Positions 1 to 12,327 of a DNA stretch of 64,000 nucleotides are shown piece by piece (position 1 is the first letter of the stretch; the number at the start of each line of letters is the position of its first letter). Under the pieces are notes generated by a model, which saw only the letters and a program-made list of their open reading frames with translations, was not told where the DNA came from and ran no database searches. The translations under genes were made by a program, and so were the position numbers. Location: NCBI GenBank assembly GCA_003008705.1, contig PDUO01000029.1, positions 135,321-199,320 of the forward strand, written 5' to 3'. The DNA is from Pezicula radicicola. Its lineage: Eukaryota > Ascomycota > Leotiomycetes > Helotiales > Dermateaceae.

Positions 1-1276
1 TTCCGGAAAGCCCTCGATGGTTAGTGGCACAAGATCGACATGAAGAGGCTCTACAAGTTCTAGCCAAAGTTCATTCCAGGGGTGACATCGATGATCTATA
101 CGTGCAGGCGGAAATGAAAGAGATCATCGCGAAGATTAGGTTCGAGAAGACTCAAGAAACACCGTCATATTTCCAGCTTCTTTTCGGGAATGAATGGCGT
201 CGTATGTGGATTGGCCTTGGTGTTGTAAGTTGTCTATTCATCTTATGCAACCAAGCTAATGACTCTTGATATAGCAATTTTGGCAGCAAGTCACTGGCAT
301 CAACGTGTACGTAACTTCCAAGCCAGAAACGAGAACTTACTCATTCGTATTTAGCATAATGTATTACGCTGTCTTCCTCTTCCAACAAGCAGGTATCGGG
401 ACGACATCCTCCTCACTACTTGCAAACGGCATCCAAGGCGCAGTCTTAAACGTTTTCACCTGGGTCAATATGTGGTACATCGATGTCTGGGGCCGTAGAA
501 GACCCATGATAATTGGTGCCATAGGAATGGGTATCTCAATGATGCTCATTGGAGTAATAATGAAAACAAAAGGTTTGTTTTCCCCCAAATCCAACTCTAG
601 TGTAATGAATAAGATCAAAAAGCACTAAAATATATAAAGGAAACCCCGTCTACGACGATCTCACCAAGAAAACCAATTTCACATTCCTAGATCAAAATGC
701 CTCACATGCTGCAATAGCCTTCGTGTATATCTACGTAATGTTCTTTGCATTAACATGGGCATGCGTAGCATGGGTCTACCCACCGGAGATCTTTGCAATG
801 AATATGCGAGGTCGAGGAACCTCAATGACATCAGCAACAAACTGGTTCGTAGTAAGTCACTCCCATCCCTCCCCTTAAACTCCCTCCCCTTATATTCCCA
901 TCTCTCCTCGTCCCTAAAACACACCCTTCACCAAAATAAAACGCTAACCTCCATCCCTCCTCAAAAACAGAACTTCTGGTTCGCCCTCTACATCCCCACA
1001 GCAATGAATAAAATCTCCTGGGAGCTCTACATGATATTCTTCGCAGTCTGCATGGTAATGGCCGTAGTAATCTATCTATTCTATCCCGAATCAGCAGGCA
1101 AGACACTAGAGGAAATGGATTTCTTGTTTTCAAAGGACAGGACTGCGTGGGTTTTCAAGGATCGGGAGGCGAAGAAGGTGGGGGCTATTTTTGAGAGAGA
1201 TATGGAGGGCGGTGAGGCTTTGGAGGTTTTCGATGAGAAGGGGTTAGGGGTTGTTGGGGTGCATGTTGAGGGTTGA
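1..1276 (+). CDS. MFS sugar transporter, 3' part (partial)
   Basis: Sugar-porter family member of the major facilitator superfamily, expected to move hexoses or related sugars across the plasma membrane. The gene enters the window already open; the codons at 3-23 give the PESPRWL motif that follows TM6 in this family. Exons read <1-224, 275-306, 355-572, 640-851 and 971-1276, joined by GT-AG introns of 48-119 nt, leaving 329 visible residues. Joining exons 1-3 gives a QQVTG-N-x3-YY motif, exon 3 contains DVWGRRRP, and exon 4 has an A-W-x-YPPEI segment; all are sugar-porter hallmarks. The last exon ends with the PES-GKTLEEMDFLF motif and a charged cytosolic tail. Substrate cannot be told from this half. 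Upstream exons lie outside the window. Confidence 0.9.
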
Positions 1277-2556
1277 GGGAGAGGGGTTTGATGTGTTTTG
1301 GTAGAATGGGGAGGAATTGCTGGTGTGAAAGATGAATGGGGTCTTGTAGGGAGGAGAGTTTGTATACTTGCTCTCGTTTTAATCGCCTGCAGCTGCTTAC
1401 CTATGGTTCACAAAATCCAGCTATTCACGATTTGCTTCACTACTGTGGCGGCATTCAATCTTCAACTGTATAGATCTAAGGTTGTGTACGCGGATCTAAT
1501 TGGTTTTTCCATAGCTTAGACCTGCTATAGCACAAAAGTATCCCTGAAGTTTGGTTCCTAATTTTAGGCACGACCTAATATTCCAAATTAAAAGCCACCC
1601 ACCTTCCTCTTCAACCTAAATAATTCCCCCCCTTAGTTGGCTCACTACAGAAATGAAACCGCCCGTCTAAATAGGAAAAAAAAAGACAAAAGCCCCTGCT
1701 TTAGATAGTTATTCCATGCTAAGTTCTGAATGCTACATTAAAACCTTTTAACTCAATGTAATAAATAAGCCCTAGTGAAGAATTCAGAATTCCAATTTGA
1801 GTAAACCAGTCAGCTAAGGCACCTGTTGATGATAGAAAGATCATTTTACCTTCGAAATATCCTGAAGTCTCCATCTCCCCCAACTTCATCTTAACCACAT
1901 CTCTTAATCTTATTATCTCAAATATAAGAAGACACTCTACAACTTCACCACCAAGCAGCCTCAGCCACTCCCACCTTTCAAAATTAAATCATCAACTAAC
2001 AACACTTTAACTCTTTCACCTTCCCCTTACGCCCCTCACCAGCGTTCAAGAAATTATCATCTTTTTCATTTCGAAAATGTCTTCTTCGTAGTCTTTTTTT
2101 GGTAGGATACATGTACAGTACAGTACCGCCAGGTAGTTTTCTCTTTTTGTAAAGTATAAGAGAATTAGCTAAGATAATCGATTGGTATTAATTCTAATAA
2201 GTATAAATAAGCTGTTATATAAACGGGAATAGTTAGGTGTATACGGAGTAAGTAACGTGAATTTATCCTATTTTCTTCGCTTAGCACCTATAAATACAAA
2301 GGAGGTAACTAGGTATAGGGGACGGAAATGCGAAGAAATGTATATACTACACAGTGTCAGTGTGCTCTTTCGGAAATGTAAAAAGAGGTAGAAACATATA
2401 GATTAGAGCTGTATGCCATCATTAAGATACTATAACGTAGACTACACATAGTTAGCAACTTGACTTCACTAACAGAGTATATGCGTAATTCTTTATCATT
2501 TAATATTGACATTAGATCATGGTTTCCAGTGCTCTATCCTTGTTTTGTTATATACG
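1277..2556. other. Intergenic, no gene; AT-rich in its second half
   Basis: This stretch separates two convergent genes (sugar transporter + and carboxylesterase -), so it should hold two 3' UTRs. It also has a pyrimidine-rich leader-like segment ending at an ATG (listed separately), the overlapping palindromes GTACAGTAC at 2113 and 2118, and an AT-rich, stop-rich tail. No coding reading frame was recognised. Confidence 0.6.
1876..2091 (+). promoter_or_regulatory. Orphan leader-like segment ending in a four-codon ORF
   Basis: About 200 nt are strikingly poor in G and rich in C, T and A, with repeated TCACC/CACC/CTTTCACC words, as in 5' leaders of well-expressed fungal genes. The segment ends with an A-rich context before an ATG at 2077, but only three more codons (Ser-Ser-Ser) follow before TAG at 2089. 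No continuation was found in any frame, and a donor at the stop (gtagtc) is weak. It could be the promoter and leader of a lost gene or a non-coding transcript. This is inference from composition only. Confidence 0.3.
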
Positions 2557-4580
2557 TTAAAGCAAGAGACACAGCACCAACGCGCTAAAAAGTCCTCCTA
2601 CAAGAGAAACGTTGATTTTACCACTGCCACTCGTCGTAGTCGGAGTAGTCACCCCTCCACTACTCGTACCGGAAGCACTACCAGTACTAGTCGAGTTCCC
2701 AGTGAAACCACTAGTATCAGTACTCGATACATTAACCGACGAACATCCAGCATCATAAGTATAAGGTGATGCCAGATTCGTACCAGTAGCATTATCGTAC
2801 GCTAGTCGAATCAGAGTCTCCTGGCCTGGAACATATTGAGGCCATCCACCTTCATAATTGTTGAGACCATTAACTGGGTCTTTGGCAAATGCTGCCCATG
2901 CACCACGCATGTAATTCCCAATTGCGATTTCAGCATCAGTGGCAGGTGGAGAGGTTGGCATCACGTCAAAGAGAAGAGATAGTTCACTGCCGTGCCAGGC
3001 ACCGCTTCCAGGTGCGATGGTTAAGTCGGGGAAATCTCCAAAGTAGCGGTAGCGCCATGTTGGGACATTATTTATCACACTGACGTTTGCGCGGATGCTA
3101 GCAGGGCAGGTAAATTCTTGAAGATTGAAGATGTCCCAGAATAGGGGAGGATAGCTAATTCCTTGCAGAGCAAATGTGGTGATGAAGAGACCGGCTTCGT
3201 AATTATTATTACCGATTAATAGGGGCTTCTTGGTGAAGTTTCCGGCGGCGGAGCGTGCAGTATAGTTGGAGAAAACGACTGTGTTATCGACTGTTGGGCC
3301 AAAGTAGCCAAGTACGCCTTGTGTACCAGAACTTGGGGGAATAGCGTCCAAGATTTCCGTCGTATTTTTAGTGCGGGCACAGGCGAGAACAGTAGCTGCA
3401 TCACTAGTGGAATTTCCACAGCCCAGGTTGGTTGTCAGGTTGAACCAAGCATTAGCACTGAATTCAGCATGGTTTGGAAGACCGAAGCTGAATGCCGTTC
3501 CTGATTCGGGAATGAATCCGGCAACAATTGGGTCGTCCACCCATGCATAGCTGTAGTAATCGACAGATGCACCACCGGCAGACTGCCCAAAAATCGTGAT
3601 GCGGCTGGCATCTCCTCCAAATCCTTCGATGTTGTCGCGAACCCATTCGATAGCTAGACGTTGGTCTAGTAATCCAAGGTTGTTGGTGCCTGCAGGGTTC
3701 CCCGGGAAGCCAAAGACATTGACTCGGTAGCTACCCTGAATTAGCTTTGGTGTTTCTTAATTTTTTAAGAACTCTACTCACTTTAAAGATACCACGATAA
3801 CATCCTCTTGGTCGGCAATATTCTGTCCATTATATTGGACCGAACTTGAACTTCCACTAGCAAATCCTCCGCCATATATCCAGACTAGTACAGCCTTCTT
3901 AGTGTCGCCAGTCTGCGGCTTTGTCCACACGTTCAATGTCAAGCAGTCCTCGCTGAATGTCTGACCGGTCTGCCCTAGAGCCGCTAGGATCTTCAACCCT
4001 TGTGATGTGATATTCGCAGCGGTATATACGGAGGCATTTCTGGATGAACCTTGGACGATTGGACAGGAAAATCCCTATGGTGGATGTTAATGAATGCAAC
4101 TGGTAGAATTGGAATCCTGCTGCTGTCAATTACTCGCAGCAAGCCTATTCCGAGCTACAGAAGCTATTTCAATGATTTCAAGGAAGATAAATAGCCGACA
4201 CTGCATCTTTAATAGTTCGAGGGGCTGAGATCTCAAATCATTGAGCTAGCTTGGGTAACTCGATATAGCCATGCTACAATAGATGACCTCGCTGCTTAGG
4301 AGGAGAAACCTACATAAGATGTGCCATTGATAGCAGCGGTGCCATTAAAGGCCTGTGCAGCGGCAAATCGAAGGTCTCCAAGAGGAGGTTGCGCAAAGGG
4401 AATTCCAAGATATTCGGAAACGGCAGAGGCGTTGGAACCCGGGTGGCCGGAAACTGGGCCGCTGGAGGTATTGACTGTTTGACCTATGGTCCAATTGGAC
4501 TGTCGTGCATGCAAAGGCTCGAGTACTGCTGCCAAGGTGCTGGCTATAGCTCCAAGACCGAGAAGAATTGAGGTTTTCAT
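2557..4580 (-). CDS. Type-B carboxylesterase (alpha/beta hydrolase), secreted, probably GPI-anchored
   Basis: Serine esterase of the carboxylesterase/cholinesterase/lipase type-B family, expected to hydrolyse carboxylic esters at the cell surface. Exons on the minus strand are 4580-4314, 4074-3782 and 3730-2557, giving 577 residues, normal for the family. The ATG at 4580 starts a signal peptide (MKTSILLGLGAIASTLAA). The 239-nt first intron joins NGTSY to GFSCP, the family's conserved N-G-T-S-x-G-x-S-C-P region. Exon 2 carries the oxyanion-hole YGGGF. Exon 3 needs the acceptor at 3731 to restore the N-Y-R-V-N-V-F-G-F-P-G motif. The nucleophile is Ser237 in GQSAGG; GNNNYEAG and AWHGSE supply the likely acid and histidine. 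The C-terminus is Ser/Thr-rich and ends in a hydrophobic tail (GGLFSALVLCLLL), suggesting a GPI anchor. Many N-x-S/T sites are present. Natural substrate unknown. Confidence 0.88.
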
Positions 4581-6015
4581 GGCGAACACTTGTCCGTGAT
4601 CTGAATCACTAGATTGGCTTGAGTAACCCAAAGGATTCTGCAAGTCAGAGAACCACAAACGAAGGAGGAAGCGGATCTGGCAGCAAAGGTGAGGGAAGAA
4701 GAGGCAACGCAAGAGACAGCGCAACACAAAGAGGGGGAAACGCAAATAAATACTTGCCTGAAGCTGTGGATAAAAGGCCTACCTTATGGGCATACTTTAA
4801 CAAGGAACGTCCTCCTTGGGCTCATTCCATCTCCGCAAAGATGTGCATCCAAGAGTCGCTTCAGTAGAGTCTGTACTGTACTGTACAAGGTGCTACAGGT
4901 ACAACGTGCTGTCAACATGGTCATGAGGTCATAAACACCGAGATCTTTCGATCCACAACGCCTTTGTCGAGTTCGCAAGATGTAGACAAAGAGGGAATAG
5001 ACTCGGAACCCATCAGTACGCACAGCGGTATGTTACTGGTAGCTAGACGCCACGGACGCCCAGATAGGAGGCACGTACGGCCACACGAGGTACGGGACGC
5101 TGAAAGTTGTGGGGAAAAAGAGGCGTTGAGATGTTGCGACTCGCGAGAAGATGGAGAAATCTGGCCTGGAAGGAAGAGTTAAGCTTTCATAACCGAGGTC
5201 CATGATGTACTTCGTACAACGCACCCCTCTCTGGCGTAGCATTTCGAGGCCTAAAAGGGTAACCAAGATGCTGTAGAACTGCTGCTGGGCTACAAGGCAG
5301 AAAATTGGATTCGGGCTGTGAATTTTTATGGAGTCGAACGGAGAATTTCTTGATGTGCGGTGAGACTGACGATGCTGATATTTTATTTCTAGAAGTGATG
5401 TCCAGGCACGGGCTGCGCATCACTACTGGTAAGGTGGAAGCAGGGATGAATTTTTACTTCAACCTCCACCGGCAAATGTCATCACGGCTTTCCTATCTTC
5501 AAAAAAGTTACGCTTCGACCTTGACATTAAAATTAATAAGTCTCCGGCAGAGAGCATTTTAAAATTGACGTGTCTTTCTGTTCTAAAAGCCTCACTTCGC
5601 TTATCTCAAGATGGTTGCGGAAATGTCAAGACGACAGCTGCATAAACATGGGGATCCTGGGTGATATAGTTGTCAATAAGAAGTGATATCAGACGACTAA
5701 CACATATCTGTAACACTGGATCAAATATTTCAATGGGGGCAATTTTGAAGTGCATTGTTTGTGTGTCCATAGTACGTACCACACTTCACAACCTATTTCA
5801 TATTCCGTCTGAGCCGTTTTTTCTACTTGAGATCTATCACAATGGGTATTTGCTTTTTCTGTAGACTTTGATGGCGACCAAAGCTGCAGACACTTTAATT
5901 GTTTTGAGCATCGAAATGGGAACCATCAATGACCACAGGAACAGCTAGGAGTTTTTATAGCAACAAGGGGTGTAATCTCGAAACGGGCTCCATTACTTCT
6001 CAGTTATTCTCTCCT
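4581..6015. other. Intergenic: carboxylesterase promoter side and 3' side of the PLP-protein gene
   Basis: No gene was recognised. The part next to 4580 is the carboxylesterase promoter. Two overlapping GTACTGTAC palindromes lie at 4873 and 4878, about 300 bp upstream of that ATG. The part near 5900-6015 is the 3' side of the PLP-protein gene. Short ORFs here have no family features and overlap on opposite strands. Confidence 0.55.
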
Positions 6016-7011
<996 letters not shown>

Positions 7012-8526
7012 GATGTGGATTCGAGCAACTTATGGCATTTGTATCGCTTGTCAGCCTTGTATCTGTCAGACGATCAATCGTGACTTTGGACCAAACATTC
7101 CAGATATTCCTTGAATCGTGTTTGATGACGAAATCTCTTATGTTTTGGTTGGCCCCTCGCCACAAAAAGATTGGATTGCCTTTCAATTGCAACGTTGTTC
7201 CGTGCCGTGTGGTGTGGTGTAGCTCCACCGGCTGGGGCTGAAAATACACTTTCTTTTTTTTCGGCGCCCAGAAATAGATCTCTCTCCCCATAATGTTGGC
7301 GGCTCGGCATCGGCACTGAAGAGAATTCTTATTTTTCACTTTGTCAACGGGGTAAGTATTTAAATATACTTTTTGGGGTCGGGAGGGGCAGACTATTGAG
7401 AGGCTGAGAGACAGCCGGTGATGGAGGTGGCTGAGAGGACACCCATTATCACGACGTGGCCCAGGGGTAGGGTACAGTACGTTTTTTTTTTTTCACTCTC
7501 TCCAGAGTTCCAGATGGAGACTCCAGTTCAAAAGGACGCAAGAGACCACATGTTGTTTGTTTCCTTCACCTTCACATGTTTCAATAACAGAATTCACTTT
7601 CCATACCAATCAACCACCAACCAACCATCGTGGAATCCGTTGAATAATCCGCTTGATATTCGTATTCATTCGTTATTCCTTAATATTTCATCCTTTATAC
7701 TGCATCGGGCCAATCAGCATCGTCAATTGTGGTCGTCTTCAGGCATTTCCCTTCCCGTTGTGCTGAATCTGAAACCCCCCGGCAAGAGCACGAGTCCACT
7801 GTCAGGGGGCTCACCAGGCTTTTTTTTACCTTTTCCACCAGCCAGAGACAGTCTTGGTGGTGCGTTTCGTGCTTGCTTCTGCTCCCGTAATCCGTCGTAC
7901 CTGCAGCAGCTCTGCTAATTGAACTTTGAACCGAGAAAAAGGGGAACTTCAGGGTTCAAGGTCAAGGGCTCTCTCTCTCTCTTTTCTCTCCCCAACAATC
8001 ATCAAATTTATTGTTCTGTCAGACCTCGACCTTTCGGCAGTCCCAACCCAAGCAACATCGACAGCGACGGCGACTGCTCGAGGACGAAGATATATATATA
8101 TTTCGTAGTTTGTGCATTGCGAGCACACGACTCTCGTTTTCCTACGTCATTCAAATTTCGACAATCGCTTGACGCGGACCTCCTGTTGATAAAGATCACC
8201 ATCTGACGATTACGACCACGGCAGGCCTCAATTCACACATATCCACCCTCGTTCAGCCTAGCTGCCAGACTTCCAGCATTCTTAATTGACTGATCGGCCA
8301 TTGTACATCATCACTACGCAGCGCACATCACATTCGCAGATCCACGAACTTTCTTTTCGACTTCAACAGTCAGGGCCGATCTCCTACATTCTAGGAATTC
8401 CACCCCGCGCGTCCCAGTACTACACGCACACGACAACCCAGTCATACCGCACACGACCATATCTGCCAGTCTGCCTCTCTTGAAAAAGAGGGCCTTCTCC
8501 CATTTTGATCGTCCCCTCTGGATTTA
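7012..8526 (+). promoter_or_regulatory. Divergent promoter region and long pyrimidine-rich leader of the MscS gene
   Basis: The block separates the divergent PLP-protein and MscS-channel genes. It holds GTACAGTAC at 7472 followed by a T13 run, then a long C/T-rich stretch (about 7500-8520) with CTCTCTCTCTC near 7970 and an (AT)n tract near 8090. The last 900 nt resemble a long 5' leader containing several short upstream ATGs. Reading frames of 60-166 codons inside it lack any family signal and are not proposed as genes. Function is inferred from position and composition. Confidence 0.45.
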
Positions 8527-11409
8527 ATGTCGCGGTCTCCTCTCTCCCCCCGACTCCAAGGCTTTGAACCCCTGAGCAACCCCTCCTCCGGCAACATGCC
8601 CTACGAAAACGACATCCCCCTCACCAATGTTCGCACAGGCAGTTCGTCGACAGGTGCACGGAAGCCAGGTGAGGGAGCGCTGAACGATTTCAATCAACAA
8701 CCTACATTCAAGGATGAGGAGAAGAAGACTTTCTTCTCTCGTGGCGCTGCTGGCAAGCGGCAGATCAAGAAGATAGATTCAAAGAAGCGGATTGGCACAG
8801 ATGGAGAGGAACAATCCGTCAATGCCTTGGGAAGGTTTTACAACAAGATCGTTAATTTCTCCGTCGTCACCAGGTACTTTGTGTATGTGCTGCCCATTGC
8901 ATTGCTCCTGGCTGCACCCATTATCATTGGTGCTGTCCTCTACCCAGAAACACGAATTGGTGGCATGAGACTGTATCTCTTCTTCCTCTGGGTCGAGATT
9001 GTATGGCTCAGTATCTGGATATCCAAGTTGCTCTCGAAAGCCCTACCTTACGTCTTTATGTTCCTTTGTGGCGTGGTCAGCACAGGCACGCGAAAGTATG
9101 CTTCGGTTATCAGAGCCCTGGAAATCCCCCTTTCCTTAGTCGGTTGGGCCGTGACTGCACTGGTTACATTCACGGCTCTGACGTCCTCAAAGTTAAACGG
9201 CCAGGACCCGGAGAAGTGGGTTACTATTATGAAAAGGGTTCTAGGCCCCATTTTGATTGCTTTTGCACTACTTCTTGGCGAGAAGTTTGTTATTCAGCTG
9301 ATCAGTATCAACTACCACCGACGATCATTTGATGGACGCATTAAAGACTCTAAGCGCACTATTCATCTGCTTGGGCTTTTATACGATGCTTCGAGAACGC
9401 TGTTCCCAATGTACTGTCCAGAGTTCGCCGAAGAGGATTATCTTATCAACGACAGCATTGAGGCTATTTTGGCCAAAGCTTCTGGAAGAAAGGGCCACGC
9501 CAGATCTGGTTCGGCTACCCCTATGAGATTCATTGGTGATGTGGGACGGTTCGGAGACAAAGTCACTTCTGTTTTCGGTAACATCGCTTCTGAAATTACC
9601 GGCAAAGAAGTCTTCAATCCCAACTCCGCTCACTCAATTGTCATTGAAGCTCTTGAGAAGACTAAACCCTCAGAAGCCTTAGCCAAACGAATTTGGATGT
9701 CTTTCGTTGTTGAGGGGAGTGAATCTTTGGTTCTCGACGACTTCCGAGAGGTCCTTGGTCCAGCTCGCAAAGAGGAAGCAGAGGAATCTTTCAATGCCCT
9801 CGACAATGACGCAAATGGTGATATTAGCTTGGATGAGATGATTATGAAGGTTGTTGAAATTGGTAGAGACCGAAAGGCCATAGCACATAGCATGCGTGAT
9901 GTTGGTCAGGCGATTGGAGTTCTGGATCAAATTCTTGTTGCTGTTCTTTTCGTTGTTGTGGTCTTCATTTTCGGTGAGTTCTTACCCTGCCTTTCAATCA
10001 TGTTCTCTTACTGATTGAAACAGTCGCTTTCCAGGATACGAGCTTTGTCACTACCTTGGCTACTGCTGGAACAACACTTCTTTCTCTGTCCTTCGTCTTT
10101 GCTGTCACAACTCAAGAATTCCTCGGATCTTGTATCTTCCTCTTCGTTAAGCATCCGTATGATGTTGGTGATCGTGTGGATATTGTTGGACCTACACAAG
10201 AGTACTTGGTTGTTGAGCAGATCTCCCTTCTTTATACTATCTTTAAGCGGATTGATAATATGAAGATGGTCCAGGTATGTATCCCACCAATTTCTCTCAC
10301 TGCTACGCTAACAGAAGCAGGTTCCAAACATTGTTCTCAACAACTTATGGATTGAGAACATCACTCGCAGTAAAGCCATGAAAGAACAACTTGATATGTT
10401 CATCTCCTTCGATACTTCGCTCGAAGACATCGACACACTTCGCAAGGAAATGGAGGCCTTTGTCCGGAATCCTGACAATAGCAGAGATTTCCAGCCCGAT
10501 ATTGTGCTTGAGGCTACAGGCATTAGTAACATGGACAAGATGCAACTTAAGATCGAAATTAAACACAAAAGCAACTGGCACAACGAGACTGTTCGTGCCG
10601 CTAGACGAAGCAAGTTTATGTGCGCCCTTGTTTTGGCTCTAAGAAAGGTCCCGATCTACGCACCAGGCGGAGGTGGTGAGGCACTTGGAGGTGCAACGAA
10701 CCCAAGCTACTCAGTTGCCGTGTCGGACGCCATCGCTGCCGAAGCAAGAGACAAGGCAAGCAAGGCTAAAGAAGCTAAGCGCCTCATTCCATCGGCACCA
10801 GCTGCTTCGTCAATGGCCAGCAAATCATCGGGGATTGATTATTTAGGAGGCGAAGAGAGAGCTGCAGAGGCGATGAATTCACGCAAACCAGGAACAGATG
10901 CTGCACATCAAGATGGTGACCTCCGGGATGATACCGATACCCTCGGTGGCGAAGAATCATCGACAGAACGCGTGAGACGAAGCCATGAAATTGAGGAAGT
11001 GCGACAAGGCCTCATGAAGCGCAAATCAACACGCGGCCGCCGTAAGCCTGGAGAGAGCATCCCAGATTTTCCAGGCACAAGTGAAAGTCCTGGACTCAGA
11101 CTCACTCAAGCAAGCCCTCCACGCCAAAAAAACTTCTCAAATGTGGTGCTTGATGAGGAGGCTGAGATGGGCATGGACCGACCATCCATAGATCAGTACC
11201 AAACACAATATCAGCCTGCGGGCTACGGCGGTCAAGGTGGCTATAGCATGTTCCCTTCTGTTCAACAACAACAGCAGCAGGGACAGCCATTACAAACCTA
11301 CACGAGTGCCTCGTCTACAAGCCAGGCAGCTACCCAACCACCAGGACGGTTGAGGAAGTTGAGCCTGGGCTCGAAGGCAAACCAGAGCTCAAGCTCTAGC
11401 CAGAATTAA
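8527..11409 (+). CDS. MscS-family mechanosensitive ion channel with EF-hand
   Basis: Fungal MscS-like channel, related to the Msy1/Msy2 type of fission yeast, which sit in ER or cell membranes and control calcium and volume during hypo-osmotic shock. Exons 8527-9973, 10024-10274 and 10321-11409 encode 928 residues through two introns of 50 and 46 nt. Order: a disordered N-terminus (residues 1-110), four hydrophobic segments (about 118-260), and a linker with one EF-hand at about 425-437 (D-N-D-A-N-G-D-I-S-L-D-E, all calcium positions present). Then follow the pore-lining helix and beta domain (about 455-640), containing VKHPYDVGDRVDIVG and N-L-W-I-E-N-I-T-R-S. The long C-terminal tail (about 670-928) is charged, contains a short poly-Q run and is probably disordered. 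The EF-hand directly before the pore domain suggests gating by calcium, known for this subfamily. The gene looks complete and intact. Confidence 0.93.
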
Positions 11410-12327
11410 GTCGAGAAGATTGAATGGAGAGGATTGATGAATATACCCGCTAATGAAGGTTGGCATACGACACGATATGAGAGACCAGGGTCATATATGA
11501 CATGATACAGATCGGTACAATGTGTAATTGTAAGGCTATTTTCAAGGATGGTATTATGGTGCAAACATGGCCGGAGCTGGATCGGCATTTAGAGCCGATC
11601 AATCATAAGCCCGGCAGACTGGTCTACGGGGGTCAGAAGAACTCAAAAGTAATAGTCAAAATGAAGATTAGATTTCAAGTATCTTTGTTGTTCTTTGTGA
11701 ATAATGCGGTGATAGACTGGCTCTGCCTTATCTGCCTTACCTAATCTATTGCCTTGGGGTCCAAGGGCTCGTCGTTCAAAGAGAGTGCTACACGTGACCT
11801 ATGTTGTACCGCGACCTTCCCAAAAATGGCCCTAGCGTGGTGATGCTGACCACGAGCTGATCAAGACGCCTTTCTGCTCCAGCCCAAACCTCTCCGTCGC
11901 AAACCCTTAATGCGATCCAATCCATCGCCTCCATAGCTATTTAATCAATTTCGTGTCTCATCTCACATCAGCTCTCTTAAGGCGATCCGATCCGTTTCTC
12001 CACATTCTTACGGGGACTCAAAAACCGCGAACGGGCGACGTGATTTGGTATGTTTGTGAAAGGCTGCTGACGTTAAACTGGACACGTGCGAAATTTAGCG
12101 TTGAGTGTATCATACGTCACGTGTTTTACGTCAAGAAAGCTTACGTTTGCGGTTCGTGAGGTGTGTACGAGTACAGGGAACGGTTGACTGGCGTTTGGAT
12201 TGGATTGGGGGTTTAATCGGCTGGGGCTGAACTTCCTTGAGAGTGGCCTGGAAGACGACGGTGGTGGAGGGGAAAGCTTTACGGAGTCAAAGAGGAGAGG
12301 CGAGGAGATATTTGATATTGATATGGG
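11410..12327. other. Intergenic between MscS and tandem-BTB genes
   Basis: It contains the MscS 3' UTR and the promoter of the next gene. ACGTGA/CACGTG-like words occur at about 11790, 12038 and 12117. The last 150 nt before 12328 are G-rich and purine-biased, unlike the pyrimidine-rich leaders elsewhere in the window. No gene was recognised. Confidence 0.5.

Noticed and set aside
7418..7918. 166-codon frame in the MscS leader region
   Set aside because: No domain or signal sequence, pyrimidine-rich composition, and other frames are equally open; best seen as a long 5' leader.
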